DNA of 64,000 bases from Thermomonas carbonis (GTDB lineage Bacteria; Pseudomonadota; Gammaproteobacteria; Xanthomonadales; Xanthomonadaceae). Each line of letters opens with the position of its first letter. The first letter of the stretch is position 1. The translations under genes and the position numbers were made by a program. The notes beneath the pieces are model-generated. The model was not told the DNA's origin. It worked only from the letters and a program-made list of their open reading frames with translations, and did no database searches. Shown one piece after another: positions 17,848 to 25,646 of this stretch. Where the stretch lies: the NCBI RefSeq assembly GCF_014396975.1, contig NZ_CP060719.1, positions 2,514,001 to 2,578,000 on the forward strand, read 5' to 3'.

Positions 17848-18063
17848 GCGCTTGATCCAGTGGGTGAACCCAGCGAGCTGAAGTGATCTTAAGCCCGCGA
17901 AGATCGGGATGCGATTGCCACATCAAGAAGGACAGGGCGGTAGGCGGTGCGGATCTGCTTTTCCCAACGAACAACTGCACTCAGCCAACCCCAGACCGCC
18001 GAACCAGAGCACGATCACTGTTGCCCGAAAAAAATCGAAAAGCTCTTTGCGTTTGACCGCGCA
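17848..18063 (-). other. Gene-poor cassette 10, family N2
   Basis: N2 body. The pseudoknot-capable core lies at about 17874-17910: GCGAGCT...GATCTT-A-AGCCCGCG-AAGATC on the + strand. A minus-strand frame (MQLFVGKSRSAPPTALSFLM...) crosses it. Confidence 0.75.
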
Positions 18064-18164
18064 TAACGCCTGAGTTAAGCCGGACCGCTGCGCGGAACGG
18101 CGGAGTGGTACACGTCACCATGCAGCCGAGCCGCGAAGCGGTCTCGGCTTGAACGAATTGTTAG
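18064..18164 (-). repeat. attC 11, class I
   Basis: Attached to cassette 11. Confidence 0.95.
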
Positions 18165-18181
18165 CCTGCCGCCTCTATTGT

Positions 18182-18202
18182 AGACTAGTCAGGTATCTAG
18201 TC
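18182..18202 (+). promoter_or_regulatory. Putative operator of the cassette 11 TA pair
   Basis: The palindrome GACTAGTC (18183-18190) is followed by a related half-site ATCTAGTC, upstream of the antitoxin start. It is a plausible Phd autoregulatory site; no clear -35/-10 spacing. Confidence 0.5.
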
Positions 18203-18219
18203 ATTTGAAGGTGCCGGAA

Positions 18220-18474
18220 ATGAGTACTTGGCCTGTTCAGGACGCAAAAGCGAGGTTCAGTGAACTCTTGGAGGCTTGCATGTCCGAGGGCCCTCAGCTT
18301 GTCACAAAGCGTGGGGCCGAGGCTGCAGTTCTCGTTGATATCTCGGAGTGGCGCCGACTGAGAGAGGCGGCGAGGCCAAGCTTAAAGGATCTCCTCTTGG
18401 CTCCCGCCGCGCGTGGCGATCTGCAGATCCCGAAGCGTGGGGTGGCAAAGCGCCGTCCGCTGGAATTGAGCTGA
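18220..18474 (+). CDS. Phd/YefM-type antitoxin, cassette 11
   Basis: 84 aa from ATG 18220. The N-terminal Phd domain is WPVQDAKARFSELLEACMSEGPQLVTKRGAEAAVLVDISEWRRL; a basic tail should contact the toxin. Stop overlaps the toxin start (TGATG). Inverted relative to the cassette direction. Confidence 0.88.
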   Translation: MSTWPVQDAKARFSELLEACMSEGPQLVTKRGAEAAVLVDISEWRRLREAARPSLKDLLLAPAARGDLQIPKRGVAKRRPLELS

Positions 18475-18881
18475 TGTTCTTGCTTGATACGAATGTTGTT
18501 TCCGAATTGCGGAAGCCAAAGCCCCATGGCGGGGTTCTCGCCTGGATTGAACAGATGTCTGATGCGGAACTGCATCTGTCGGCGGTCACAATTGGCGAGA
18601 TCCAAGCAGGGATTGAGGTCACAAGGGATCAGGACAAAGCGAAGGCTGATGAATTGACCGCTTGGCTGGACCAAGTTGCCGGCGCCTACAACGTACTTCC
18701 GATGGACGGTGCGATTTTCCGGGAATGGGCGCGCCTGATGCACCGAAAGTCAGAGACTTTGTATGAAGACGGGATGATCGCAGCGACAGCGCGAGTGCAT
18801 GGCCTAACCGTGGTCACCCGAAACGTGGCGGACTTCAAGTCCTTCAAGGTGCCGCTCTTGAATCCGTTTGCGAAGAAGTAG
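18474..18881 (+). CDS. vapC: VapC-type PIN-domain toxin, cassette 11
   Basis: 135 aa PIN ribonuclease. Acidic residues are in place: FLLDTNVVSEL (Asp 5), TIGEIQAGIE (Glu), YEDGMIAATARVHGLTVVTRNVADF (Asp pair). It cleaves RNA when released from the upstream antitoxin. Confidence 0.9.
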   Translation: MFLLDTNVVSELRKPKPHGGVLAWIEQMSDAELHLSAVTIGEIQAGIEVTRDQDKAKADELTAWLDQVAGAYNVLPMDGAIFREWARLMHRKSETLYEDGMIAATARVHGLTVVTRNVADFKSFKVPLLNPFAKK

Positions 18882-18890
18882 GGTGCAGGC

Positions 18891-18993
18891 TAACGCCTGA
18901 GTTAAGCCGCACCGATTTGCGGCGTTGTGCGAGTGAAGATTAGCAAGACTCGCACGACGCCGCGAAGCGGTGTCGGCTTGGACGAAATGTTAG
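18891..18993 (-). repeat. attC 12, class IV
   Basis: Attached to cassette 12. Confidence 0.95.
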
Positions 18994-19204
18994 CGCGGTG
19001 CGTAGTCACAGTGGCTCAGATCGCGTCCCTGATTGCATCCTGGCCGTCGAAGCTGGCGTTCGGTCAGGGCCAGCCACCGCTTTCCCGAAAAAACCAACGC
19101 CTGAAAAAGCGTTTTTGCTGCCTGATCGCGAGCAATTGCGACAACAGCTGAGAACAGAACAAAATGTTTAAGAGCAAGTTCCGTGAACTCGTTCTACCCC
19201 GCGC
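18994..19204 (-). other. Gene-poor cassette 12, family N1
   Basis: N1 copy; the minus-strand frame reads ALKHFVLFSAVVAIARDQ, then FSGKRWLALTERQLRRPG and CDYAPR. It keeps the same frame at both ends as cassette 7 despite small indels. Confidence 0.7.
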
Positions 19205-19307
19205 TAACGCCTGAGTTAAGCCGGGCCGATTTGCGGCCTTGGGCGAGTGAAAATGAGCAGCGCTCGCACGAGGCCGCGAAGCGGTCTCGGCTTGAACGAA
19301 TTGTTAG
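19205..19307 (-). repeat. attC 13, class III
   Basis: Attached to cassette 13. Confidence 0.95.
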
Positions 19308-19525
19308 ACCGGTGCCAGCCGTTGCTTTTGACCAACGAACCAATCTGACCTGAGTCTATCGCCGACAACCGCTCTTTGCGAACAAGCCGAACCCAGCAAC
19401 GGAGTGCCGGCGCTCTAGCCGGCACGGAGTTTGTGGCGACGCTCAGAAGCCTGGGCGAGGCGACGGACGAACAAGTGGCAACTTGGCTTGATGCTTGTTG
19501 ACCGGCCTTTGTTTCTGGACCGGTC
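19308..19525 (-). other. Gene-less cassette 13, family N3
   Basis: N3 body with the hairpin TGCCGGC-GCTCTA-GCCGGCA framed by CGGAG on both sides (19400-19429). Confidence 0.75.
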
Positions 19526-19626
19526 TAACGCCTGAGTTAAGCCGGACCGCTGCGCGGAACGGCGGAGTGGTACACGTCACCATGCAGCCGAGCCGCGAAG
19601 CGGTCTCGGCTTGAACGAATTGTTAG
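19526..19626 (-). repeat. attC 14, class I
   Basis: Attached to cassette 14. Confidence 0.95.
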
Positions 19627-19885
19627 GCATCAGCCACTTGTCTCAACAGATGAAGAAATGCCAAGCCAACCAACAACCAGAAGAAGAGTTTATGGACGCT
19701 CTTGTCCGCTGCCGACTTGTCTGAGGCATAGCCGTCTCTACCTGGAATCGTAGAGCATGCGGCGATGAAAATGGGAGCCAAAAATCGGTTCGGAAATCCA
19801 ACGTCCTCCCGAAGAACGCCAAGAACACAGCGAGTCCGAACAGACAATATGCAGAGATCGTCCATGGGTCGAGAGATCGCTTCAT
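19623..19885 (-). pseudogene. Frameshifted small membrane protein, cassette 14
   Basis: From ATG 19885 the frame reads MKRSLDPWTISAYCLFGLAV...FLAFF. The continuation with the second membrane helix (LFFWLLVGLAFLHLLRQV) and the attC-borne stop is in another frame. A single-base indel near 19815 would restore an 87-residue two-helix protein. Confidence 0.65.
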
Positions 19886-19891
19886 GATGCC

Positions 19892-19996
19892 TAACGCCTG
19901 AGCTAAGCCGGGCCGCTGCGCGGCATTGGCGATGGTCAAATCATAGCCGGCCAGCGCCGAGGCCGCGAAGCGGGCTCGGCTTGAGCGAATTGTTAG
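19892..19996 (-). repeat. attC 15, class V
   Basis: Class V: 105 bases, arm GGCATTGGCGATGG, inner box CTAAGCC/GGCTTGAGC. Attached to cassette 15. Confidence 0.93.
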
Positions 19997-20178
19997 ACCG
20001 CTGACGCCGCGCTCTTTGCATGCGCAACTTGGACACAGTGCTCGCCTTGACACGCGAACCTGCCACTAGGCGGAGGCATAACGGGTTTGAGTTATGCCTG
20101 AGGCTGGGCGAGGGTAATTCAGGGAAGCTCTTGGGCTTGCGCCAACTGCTTTTGACAAAGGTCTTGCCGTCTGCGGTC
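19997..20178 (-). other. Gene-less cassette 15, family N4
   Basis: The central hairpin GGCATAAC-GGGTTTGA-GTTATGCC lies at 20075-20098. The motif GGGCGAG and a second hairpin AAGCTC/GGGCTT follow. Confidence 0.75.
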
Positions 20179-20280
20179 TAACGCCTGAGTTAAGCCGGGC
20201 CGCTTTGCGGCTTTTGGCGAGTGAAGATCATAGCGACTTACACGAGCCGCGAAGCGGTCTCGGCTTGAACGAATTGTTAG
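20179..20280 (-). repeat. attC 16, class III variant
   Basis: Arm CGGCTTTTGGCGAGTG...ACTTACACGAGCCG. Attached to cassette 16. Confidence 0.94.
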
Positions 20281-20286
20281 GCCGCT

Positions 20287-20574
20287 TCACGTCATGCAGA
20301 CGATAGCGTCTCCTTGCCGATAGCCCTCTGGAGTTGGCACGTAGAAGACATGGAATCCGTCGCAAACGTACTTCGACGAGCGCTTAGGGCACACGAGGTA
20401 CTCACCTTTAGCATTGGAGTACCAGAAACGGTCGAATGATGAAATCTGCAAGACCTGTTGCGGCACGTTGTCCGTGGGCATCCAGCCATCTTTCTGGAGG
20501 GAGAAATCACAATAGCCGGTCGTCTTGCAGCCGACGAGCAGCGTGATCATTGCTAGTAGAGAGAAGCGATTCAT
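20287..20574 (-). CDS. Small lipoprotein, cassette 16
   Basis: 95 aa. Lipoprotein signal MNRFSLLAMITLLVGC, then a short periplasmic domain with further cysteines (YCDFSLQ, LVCPKRSSKYVCDGF). ATG 20574. Function unknown. Confidence 0.7.
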   Translation of the reverse strand: MNRFSLLAMITLLVGCKTTGYCDFSLQKDGWMPTDNVPQQVLQISSFDRFWYSNAKGEYLVCPKRSSKYVCDGFHVFYVPTPEGYRQGDAIVCMT

Positions 20575-20588
20575 TCTTGGCAGCGGCC

Positions 20589-20690
20589 TAACGCCTGAGT
20601 TAAGACGGACCGCTGCGCGGAACGGCGGCGTGCTACACGCTAGCACGCAAGCCGAGCCGCGAAGCGGTCTCGGCTTGAACGAATTGTTAG
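20589..20690 (-). repeat. attC 17, class II
   Basis: Sits at the low end of the composite cassette 17, whose two ends are not complementary, so this site probably came from another cassette. Confidence 0.93.
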
Positions 20691-20707
20691 GCCTGAAACC
20701 GGTTCGG

Positions 20708-20777
20708 TCTGGGTTGATAGGTAACACTTTAGTCTGGGTTGATAGGTAACACTTTAGTCTGGGTTGATAGGTAACAC
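20708..20777. repeat. Triplicated terminal repeat of the IS481 element
   Basis: Three direct copies of a 20-base terminal sequence spaced by TTTAG. Confidence 0.9.
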
Positions 20778-20814
20778 ACCAACGATGATCGAGGGCACCC
20801 GAAGGAGGTGCCCC

Positions 20815-21990
20815 ATGCCTTGGAGTGAGACCTCAGCGATGGACGAGAAGGCGCGGTTTATTCGAGACTGGATAGCAGGTCATTGGTCGGTGACCGAGTT
20901 GTGTAGCCGCTATGGCGTGAGTCGGAAGACGGGTTACAAGTGGGCCGAGCGGTTTGCGCTTCAGGGGCCGGATGGGTTGTTGGATCAAGGGCATGCCCCG
21001 CGTCATTCGCCGCATCGCACGCCGGAAGCGACCGAGCAGGCACTGCTGGCGGTGCGGCTAAAGTACCCCCGGTGGGGTGCCAAGAAATTGCTGATCAAGG
21101 CGGCCAAGCAGTGGCCTGAGATGGTGTTGCCGCACCGGTCGACGGTCTGCGAGATCTTGCGTCGCAATCAATTGGTGGTTCCCCGTAGCAAGCGGCGTGG
21201 CATCGGCCACCCGGGCCGCCCGAGTGTTGAAGTCAAAGGCCCCAACGATTGTTGGAGCATCGATTTCAAAGGGCAATTCAAGACGTGCGATGGTCGTTAC
21301 TGCTACCCGCTGACCGTGACCGACAACTACAGCCGTTACCTGCTCGCATGCCAAGGAATGTCGGGGCCGTTGCTTGAGCCGACGCAAGCCGTACTGACGC
21401 GCCTGTTCAAGACGTTTGGACTGCCGCGGCGCATCCGAAGCGACAATGGAACGCCGTTTGCCGCCTATACCCTTGGGCGCTTGACCCGGTTGTCGGTGTG
21501 GCTGCTCAAGCTCGGCGTGATGCCCGAGTTGATCGAGCCTGGAAAGCCACAACAGAATGGCCGACATGAGCGCATGCACCGAACACTCAAGGACGGGACC
21601 ACTCACCCGCCTGGTGCGAACCTGCGTGCCCAACAGCGAAAGTTCAACCTGTTCATTCGTGAATTCAACGATGAGCGGCCGCACGAAGCATTGGACATGA
21701 AAACGCCAGCCGAGGTGTATCAGCCCTCGCCGCGTCCGATGCCGACGCGACTGCATGCTCCAACCTACCCGGATCGATTTGAAGTGCGCTACGTGAGCGC
21801 GAACGGTGGTATCCGCTGGAAGAGCAACTGGGTGAATGTGACGAGTGCCCTGATCGGTGAGTACGTCGGACTGGAAGAAATCGACGAAGGAATCTGGGAG
21901 GTGTACTTTGGATCAAAGCGACTGGGCCGCTTGCACGAACGCCTCATGCGGATTGAGGATTGCTACGGAATGACACGCAGACACGTGTAA
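20815..21990 (+). CDS. IS481-family transposase
   Basis: 391 aa from ATG 20815, preceded by GAAGGAGGTG. An N-terminal helix-turn-helix (WSVTELCSRYGVSRKTGYKW) precedes an rve catalytic core with WSIDFKGQF, RSDNGTPF and NGRHERMHRTLK supplying D, D and E. It appears intact. Confidence 0.95.
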   Translation: MPWSETSAMDEKARFIRDWIAGHWSVTELCSRYGVSRKTGYKWAERFALQGPDGLLDQGHAPRHSPHRTPEATEQALLAVRLKYPRWGAKKLLIKAAKQWPEMVLPHRSTVCEILRRNQLVVPRSKRRGIGHPGRPSVEVKGPNDCWSIDFKGQFKTCDGRYCYPLTVTDNYSRYLLACQGMSGPLLEPTQAVLTRLFKTFGLPRRIRSDNGTPFAAYTLGRLTRLSVWLLKLGVMPELIEPGKPQQNGRHERMHRTLKDGTTHPPGANLRAQQRKFNLFIREFNDERPHEALDMKTPAEVYQPSPRPMPTRLHAPTYPDRFEVRYVSANGGIRWKSNWVNVTSALIGEYVGLEEIDEGIWEVYFGSKRLGRLHERLMRIEDCYGMTRRHV

Positions 21991-22011
21991 CCCATCATCC
22001 CAGACTATTTG

Positions 22012-22344
22012 TTACCCATCACCCCGGTCACTCACTTGTCTGGAGCGCGAGGTCAGCTGTCCCTTGCGTAACAGGCGCTCTGAACGCATGACATGCACGA
22101 TAAAGACCTTGTGCCCGTCATGGCGGTAAAAGATACGGCAAGGTGGCTCCACTATTTGACGATAACGGGAGCGCGCGAGCTCTTGGGGACGGCTACCGCT
22201 GTCAGGATGGTCAACTAGTTGCTCAACGTGGCCGAAGACACGTTTGACGAGTTCAGCAGCCGCGACCGGATTCTCCAGAGCAATGAAGTCAGCAATTGCA
22301 TCAAGGTCCGCCAGTGCAGGCTCTGACCAGACTATTTCAGCCAT
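22012..22344 (-). CDS. RelE/ParE-type toxin with IS-derived C-terminus, cassette 17
   Basis: 110 aa. EIVWSEPALADLDAIADFIALENP, RYRQIVEPPCRIFYRHDG and VFIVHVMRSERLLRKG are typical of RelE/ParE toxins. The last residues and the TAA stop (22012) lie inside the IS481 right end, so the native tail has been replaced. It overlaps the antitoxin gene. Confidence 0.85.
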   Translation of the reverse strand: MAEIVWSEPALADLDAIADFIALENPVAAAELVKRVFGHVEQLVDHPDSGSRPQELARSRYRQIVEPPCRIFYRHDGHKVFIVHVMRSERLLRKGQLTSRSRQVSDRGDG

Positions 22345-22589
22345 CTGGCGAGGCGCTTCTTAGCTTGCGTGTGGGTCGCCGTGCGACCCTCAGCGATCGC
22401 CTGTTCTCCGCGGGCAATGCCTTCAAGGATGGCCATGCGTTGCTGCATGAGTTGATAGGTCTCAACGTCGAGCAGATAGGCGCTTGGCAGGCCATGCTGG
22501 GTAATGAGAATTGGCTCCTTATCCCGCTCGATATCGGAGAGGAGTTCAGTGGCCTGGCGCTTGAGCGTCGTGACGAGTTCGGTACGCAT
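22332..22589 (-). CDS. Phd/YefM-type antitoxin, cassette 17
   Basis: 85 aa: ELVTTLKRQATELLSDIERDKEPILITQHGLPSAYLLDVETYQLM is a YefM-like DNA-binding domain, followed by a helical toxin-binding tail. Direct TAGTG repeats lie just upstream in a possible promoter. Confidence 0.88.
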   Translation of the reverse strand: MRTELVTTLKRQATELLSDIERDKEPILITQHGLPSAYLLDVETYQLMQQRMAILEGIARGEQAIAEGRTATHTQAKKRLARWLK

Positions 22590-22642
22590 AAAGTGACACT
22601 ACAGTAGCACTATGACGCGCGCAAGTGGCCGGTGCAAAGACC

Positions 22643-22744
22643 TAACGCCTGAGTTAAGACGGACCGCTTTGCGGAACGGCGGCGTGCTACACGCTAGCAC
22701 GCAAGCCGAGCCGCGAAGCGGTCTCGGCTTGAACGAATTGTTAG
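22643..22744 (-). repeat. attC 18, class II
   Basis: Attached to cassette 18. Confidence 0.95.
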
Positions 22745-22953
22745 GCCGCACCCGCGCTACTTGGGCTGCAGCTCACCATGCCACCAGATGAGAGCAGAAC
22801 ACCAATGAGCAGCAGGCGGAAAGCGACCAAGAACTCGATCTTTCTTCCGCCATCGAATGCAAGAGGAATCGTCATGTTCCAGAGCCATTGCAGAAGCCTT
22901 GTCAGGATGATGATTAGAAGGAGGACGGCCGGAACGATGACGAAAATGGACAT
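22741..22953 (-). CDS. Small two-helix membrane protein, cassette 18
   Basis: 70 aa: IVPAVLLLIIILTRLLQWLW and FLVAFRLLLIGVLLSSGGM are membrane helices. Stop TAA from attC 18. Confidence 0.6.
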   Translation of the reverse strand: MSIFVIVPAVLLLIIILTRLLQWLWNMTIPLAFDGGRKIEFLVAFRLLLIGVLLSSGGMVSCSPSSAGAA

Positions 22954-22984
22954 CAGATCTCCTGTGACTATCTTGGCTGCGGCC

Positions 22985-23086
22985 TAACGCCTGAGTTAAG
23001 CCGGACCGATTTGCGGCGCGGCGGAGTGGTACACGTCACCGCGCAAGCCGAGCCGCGAAGCGGTCTCGGCTTGAACGAATTGCTAG
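22985..23086 (-). repeat. attC 19, damaged right box
   Basis: Class I-like but the box beside cassette 19 reads GCTAGGT instead of GTTAGGT, changing the invariant core beside the crossover point. Confidence 0.9.
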
Positions 23087-23290
23087 GTCACTCTGCAATG
23101 TGCGGCCAAGCGATTCAAGTGGGCGGCCCGGAACTCTGGTTGGGATGCGAAGGCCAAGGCGCGGATCAGCGCTTCAGCGCCCGCGCCGCAACACGCCACT
23201 TGGCAATGCCAGCGCTTGTAAAGCCGACACGAACCAACAAAGCAGGCCACTGAACTTGCGATGTTGATGACATGAAAACAACCCGAGACC
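23087..23290 (-). other. Cassette 19 without a convincing gene
   Basis: About 200 bases. The only minus-strand frame from an ATG is 35 codons (MSSTSQVQWPALLVRVG...). No similarity to families N1-N6 seen. Confidence 0.5.
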
Positions 23291-23391
23291 TAACGCCTGA
23301 GTTAAGCCGGACCGCTGCGCGGAACGGCGGAGTGGTACACGTCACCATGCAGCCGAGCCGCGAAGCGGTCTCGGCTTGAACGAATTGTTAG
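23291..23391 (-). repeat. attC 20, class I
   Basis: Attached to cassette 20. Confidence 0.95.
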
Positions 23392-23681
23392 GCTGCGCGC
23401 ATTTCAAGCTTTCCTACCCGATTGAGGTTGACGCTCTTCTTGGCCAGCCAAAGATCGTGGCTGTCCTGCATGGTCAGCCAACTCTCAGGGGAACGGCCGA
23501 TCGCTTTAGACAGCCGCAGTGCCATCTCAGGCGTAATGCGGCTAGACCCATTCAGCACGCGGCTCAGGGTCGATGCGGCAACGTCAAGCTTTGCAGCCAG
23601 CTCCCGACCACTGATGCCATTGGGTTCAAGATAAACGCCGGTGATGAACTCACCAGGATGCGGAGGGTTGTGCATTGCCAT
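23388..23681 (-). CDS. higA: HigA antitoxin, cassette 20
   Basis: 97 aa XRE-family protein: MHNPPHPGEFI then ISGRELAAKLDVAASTLSRVLNG is the classic HigA start and helix-turn-helix. Second gene of the pair; stop TAA from attC 20. Confidence 0.93.
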   Translation of the reverse strand: MAMHNPPHPGEFITGVYLEPNGISGRELAAKLDVAASTLSRVLNGSSRITPEMALRLSKAIGRSPESWLTMQDSHDLWLAKKSVNLNRVGKLEMRAA

Positions 23682-23959
23682 TAGTGATAGTCCTCGTAGT
23701 CGAGTACATAGACGTTTCCGTCCTTGAACTCAAAAGTCAGGCGCCAATTGCCATTGACCCAAATGGACCACCGACCTTTGAGTTTGCCTTTTAGTGGATG
23801 CAAGCCGAAGCCGGGGATGTCCATGTCGTCAATGACCTGAGCCGTGTCCAATGCAGCGAGCTGGAGCCTCAGGCGCTTGGCATGGCTGACTTGGACGCCG
23901 GCAGTGCTTCCACTCTCGAAGAGCTTGCCAAGGCCTTTGTGCCGGATCGTCTTGATCAT
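23681..23959 (-). CDS. higB: HigB toxin, cassette 20
   Basis: 92 aa RelE-superfamily mRNA interferase: MIKTIRHKGLGKLFESGS, then GLHPLKGKLKGRWSIWVNG and WRLTFEFKDG. Precedes higA in standard HigBA order. Confidence 0.93.
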   Translation of the reverse strand: MIKTIRHKGLGKLFESGSTAGVQVSHAKRLRLQLAALDTAQVIDDMDIPGFGLHPLKGKLKGRWSIWVNGNWRLTFEFKDGNVYVLDYEDYH

Positions 23960-23978
23960 GCCCGAAGTTTACCCAAAC

Positions 23979-23995
23979 GTTGCGTAGTGCGCAAC
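23979..23995. promoter_or_regulatory. Operator palindrome upstream of higB
   Basis: GTTGCG-TAGTG-CGCAAC, a perfect inverted repeat 20 bases before the higB start; likely HigA binding site. Confidence 0.65.
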
Positions 23996-24003
23996 ACGCA
24001 GCC

Positions 24004-24106
24004 TAACGCCTGAGTTAAGACGGGCCGCTTTGCGGCCTTGTGTAAGTGAAGATCATAGCGGCTTACACGAGGCCGCGAAGCGGTCTCGGCTTGAACGAAT
24101 TGTTAG
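24004..24106 (-). repeat. attC 21, class III variant
   Basis: Arm GGCCTTGTGTAAGTG. Attached to cassette 21. Confidence 0.94.
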
Positions 24107-24343
24107 ACCGCTGACCGAGACCCACGGGAAGAAAGCGACAAAGCCTGCACGTGTTGAAGCTGGTGCGACTGTTCCGATGACAAGCATAGCAATGGCCAGA
24201 AGACCGAAGCCGGAAGTTCTGAGGTCAAGCCCCCAAGTGACGTAAGACAGATAGCCGCAGGCAGCCATTGCGAGAAAGATGACAAGACAGATCAGCCTGG
24301 CAAAGGTGTCTGTTGTTTTTCCCGCGTTCTCTTGGTCTGCCAT
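24053..24343 (-). CDS. Two-helix membrane protein reading through into attC, cassette 21
   Basis: Same family as cassette 39: MADQENAGKTTDTFARLICL, two membrane helices, VAFFPWV. In cassette 39 a TAG follows PWV. Here the codon is TCG, so the frame runs on through attC 21 to a stop at 24053, adding about 20 attC-encoded residues. ATG 24343. Confidence 0.65.
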   Translation of the reverse strand: MADQENAGKTTDTFARLICLVIFLAMAACGYLSYVTWGLDLRTSGFGLLAIAMLVIGTVAPASTRAGFVAFFPWVSVSGLTIRSSRDRFAASCKPL

Positions 24344-24351
24344 CTGCGGTC

Positions 24352-24452
24352 TAACGCCTGAGTTAAGCCGGACCGCTGCGCGGAACGGCGGAATGGTACA
24401 CGTCACCATGCAGCCGAGCCGCGAAGCGGTCTCGGCTTGAACGAATTGTTAG
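24352..24452 (-). repeat. attC 22, class I
   Basis: Attached to cassette 22. Confidence 0.95.
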
Positions 24453-24455
24453 CGC

Positions 24456-24665
24456 TCACTTCCAGGACATATCCAACTTTCGATGAGAAGCGGCACAGTC
24501 ACGCAAGTACAGATTGATCAGGCTCTGATAGGGAATTCCCACTTCACCAGAGATAGTCTTGAAGTAGTCAATTGCTTCCTGGTCAAGCCTGAGCGTGATT
24601 TGCTTCTTAAGCAGGGACGCATAAGGATTCTTCTTTGCTTTGGAGAAGTCGTATTCTTTGCGCAT
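24456..24665 (-). CDS. brnA: BrnA antitoxin, cassette 22
   Basis: 69 aa: KEYDFSKAKKNPYASLLKKQITLRLDQEAIDYFK is the BrnA/CopG-like ribbon-helix-helix domain. Downstream of brnT. Confidence 0.93.
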   Translation of the reverse strand: MRKEYDFSKAKKNPYASLLKKQITLRLDQEAIDYFKTISGEVGIPYQSLINLYLRDCAASHRKLDMSWK

Positions 24666-24673
24666 ATTGATCC

Positions 24674-24952
24674 TCAGTACTGCAAAGTTTCCGTTCTTGT
24701 TGCTTTGCGAGCGGAAATGATCCGAATCACGTGATCAGCGCCACGGTAGCAGTGGCAGACGACGAGAAGCTTCATGGTTGAACTCAAGCCAAGAAGAATG
24801 AATCGATCCTCTTGCTCTGAGTGATCCGGGTCCGCCATGTATTTGCCATTCTCGTCGGCGAAGACGGAGCATGCTTCATCAAATGTGATGCCATGCTTCT
24901 TGGCGTTTGCCGAAGCTTTGGTGTCATGCCATTCGAAGCGAAGCTCGGTCAT
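24674..24952 (-). CDS. brnT: BrnT toxin, cassette 22
   Basis: 92 aa RelE-fold ribonuclease: FEWHDTKASANAKKHGITFDEA, DRFILLGLSSTMKLLVVCHCY and IRIISARKATRTE are BrnT hallmarks. Confidence 0.95.
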   Translation of the reverse strand: MTELRFEWHDTKASANAKKHGITFDEACSVFADENGKYMADPDHSEQEDRFILLGLSSTMKLLVVCHCYRGADHVIRIISARKATRTETLQY

Positions 24953-24958
24953 GTCGAG

Positions 24959-24987
24959 AATGTAACTACAAAGTAGCTACGCGTCAA
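24959..24987 (-). promoter_or_regulatory. Promoter and operator of brnTA
   Basis: On the minus strand TTGACG and TACATT are separated by 17 bases; the spacer holds the repeated half-sites GTAGCTAC and GTAGTTAC, suited to BrnA autoregulation. Confidence 0.75.
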
Positions 24988-24996
24988 CATGAGCGC

Positions 24997-25097
24997 TAAC
25001 GCCTGAGTTAAGCCGGACCGCTGCGCGGAACGGCGGAGTGGTACACGTCACCATGCAGCCGAGCCGCGAAGCGGTCTCGGCTTGAACGAATTGTTAG
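24997..25097 (-). repeat. attC 23, class I
   Basis: Attached to cassette 23. Confidence 0.95.
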
Positions 25098-25537
25098 CCC
25101 GCAGACTCACATGCTTCACTGATCTTTACTTGGTACTCGATGACAGCTGACTCTTGAGTGATCTCTGTCTTGCTGCATTGAATCAGGAACGGTCTCTTTG
25201 CGCCCGCAGGAATAGGGCCAATGAGTCGCGTTTCACATTCATTGACTTGTGACCCTGGCTTTCCAATCGTTGCGGAAATCACAGCATCACGCCACTCGAG
25301 GTTTGAAGAATTGTGGGCCACGCCAAAGATGGCCACTTGATCCACGTCTGGAACGAGATTGTGCCTGTCAATAGCGAGTCCTGCTGGTGCGGTCTTGCAG
25401 GGGTCATGTACGGGAGCGCTGGATTGCATGTCCTTCATGTACTGCCTCTCCGCGTACAACATGAAGCCGAAGACGGTGGCTGCAATAAGTGCGATCGTGA
25501 TTATTGCGCCGAGGACGGAGATGAGAAGTTGCTTCAT
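25094..25537 (-). CDS. Membrane-anchored periplasmic protein, cassette 23
   Basis: 147 aa: N-terminal membrane helix (LISVLGAIITIALIAATVFGF), then a beta-rich domain with three cysteines. Stop TAA from attC 23. Function unknown. Confidence 0.65.
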   Translation of the reverse strand: MKQLLISVLGAIITIALIAATVFGFMLYAERQYMKDMQSSAPVHDPCKTAPAGLAIDRHNLVPDVDQVAIFGVAHNSSNLEWRDAVISATIGKPGSQVNECETRLIGPIPAGAKRPFLIQCSKTEITQESAVIEYQVKISEACESAG

Positions 25538-25543
25538 GCGGGC

Positions 25544-25646
25544 TAACGCCTGAGTTAAGCCGCACCGATTTGCGGCGTTGTGCGAGTGAAGATTAGCAAG
25601 ACTCGCACGACGCCGCGAAGCGGTGTCGGCTTGGACGAATTGTTAT
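25544..25646 (-). repeat. attC 24, class IV
   Basis: Attached to cassette 24. Confidence 0.95.

Larger units (their letters stand above)
20708..22029 (+). mobile_element. IS481-family insertion sequence with iterated ends
   Basis: The left end has three tandem copies of TCTGGGTTGATAGGTAACAC with a 25-base period (20708, 20733, 20758). The right end has two inverted related copies (21985-22004 and about 22010-22029). One intact transposase gene lies between. Confidence 0.85.

Noticed and set aside
20075..20098. Reading GGCATAAC...GTTATGCC as a minimal attC (R''/R' boxes)
   Set aside because: The copy at 39095 changes the boxes to ATATT/AATAT while keeping the stem, and no L boxes are present.
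20764..20814. A longer start (TTG 20764) for the IS481 transposase
   Set aside because: It lies in the terminal repeats; ATG 20815 has a strong GGAGG and matches the family start.
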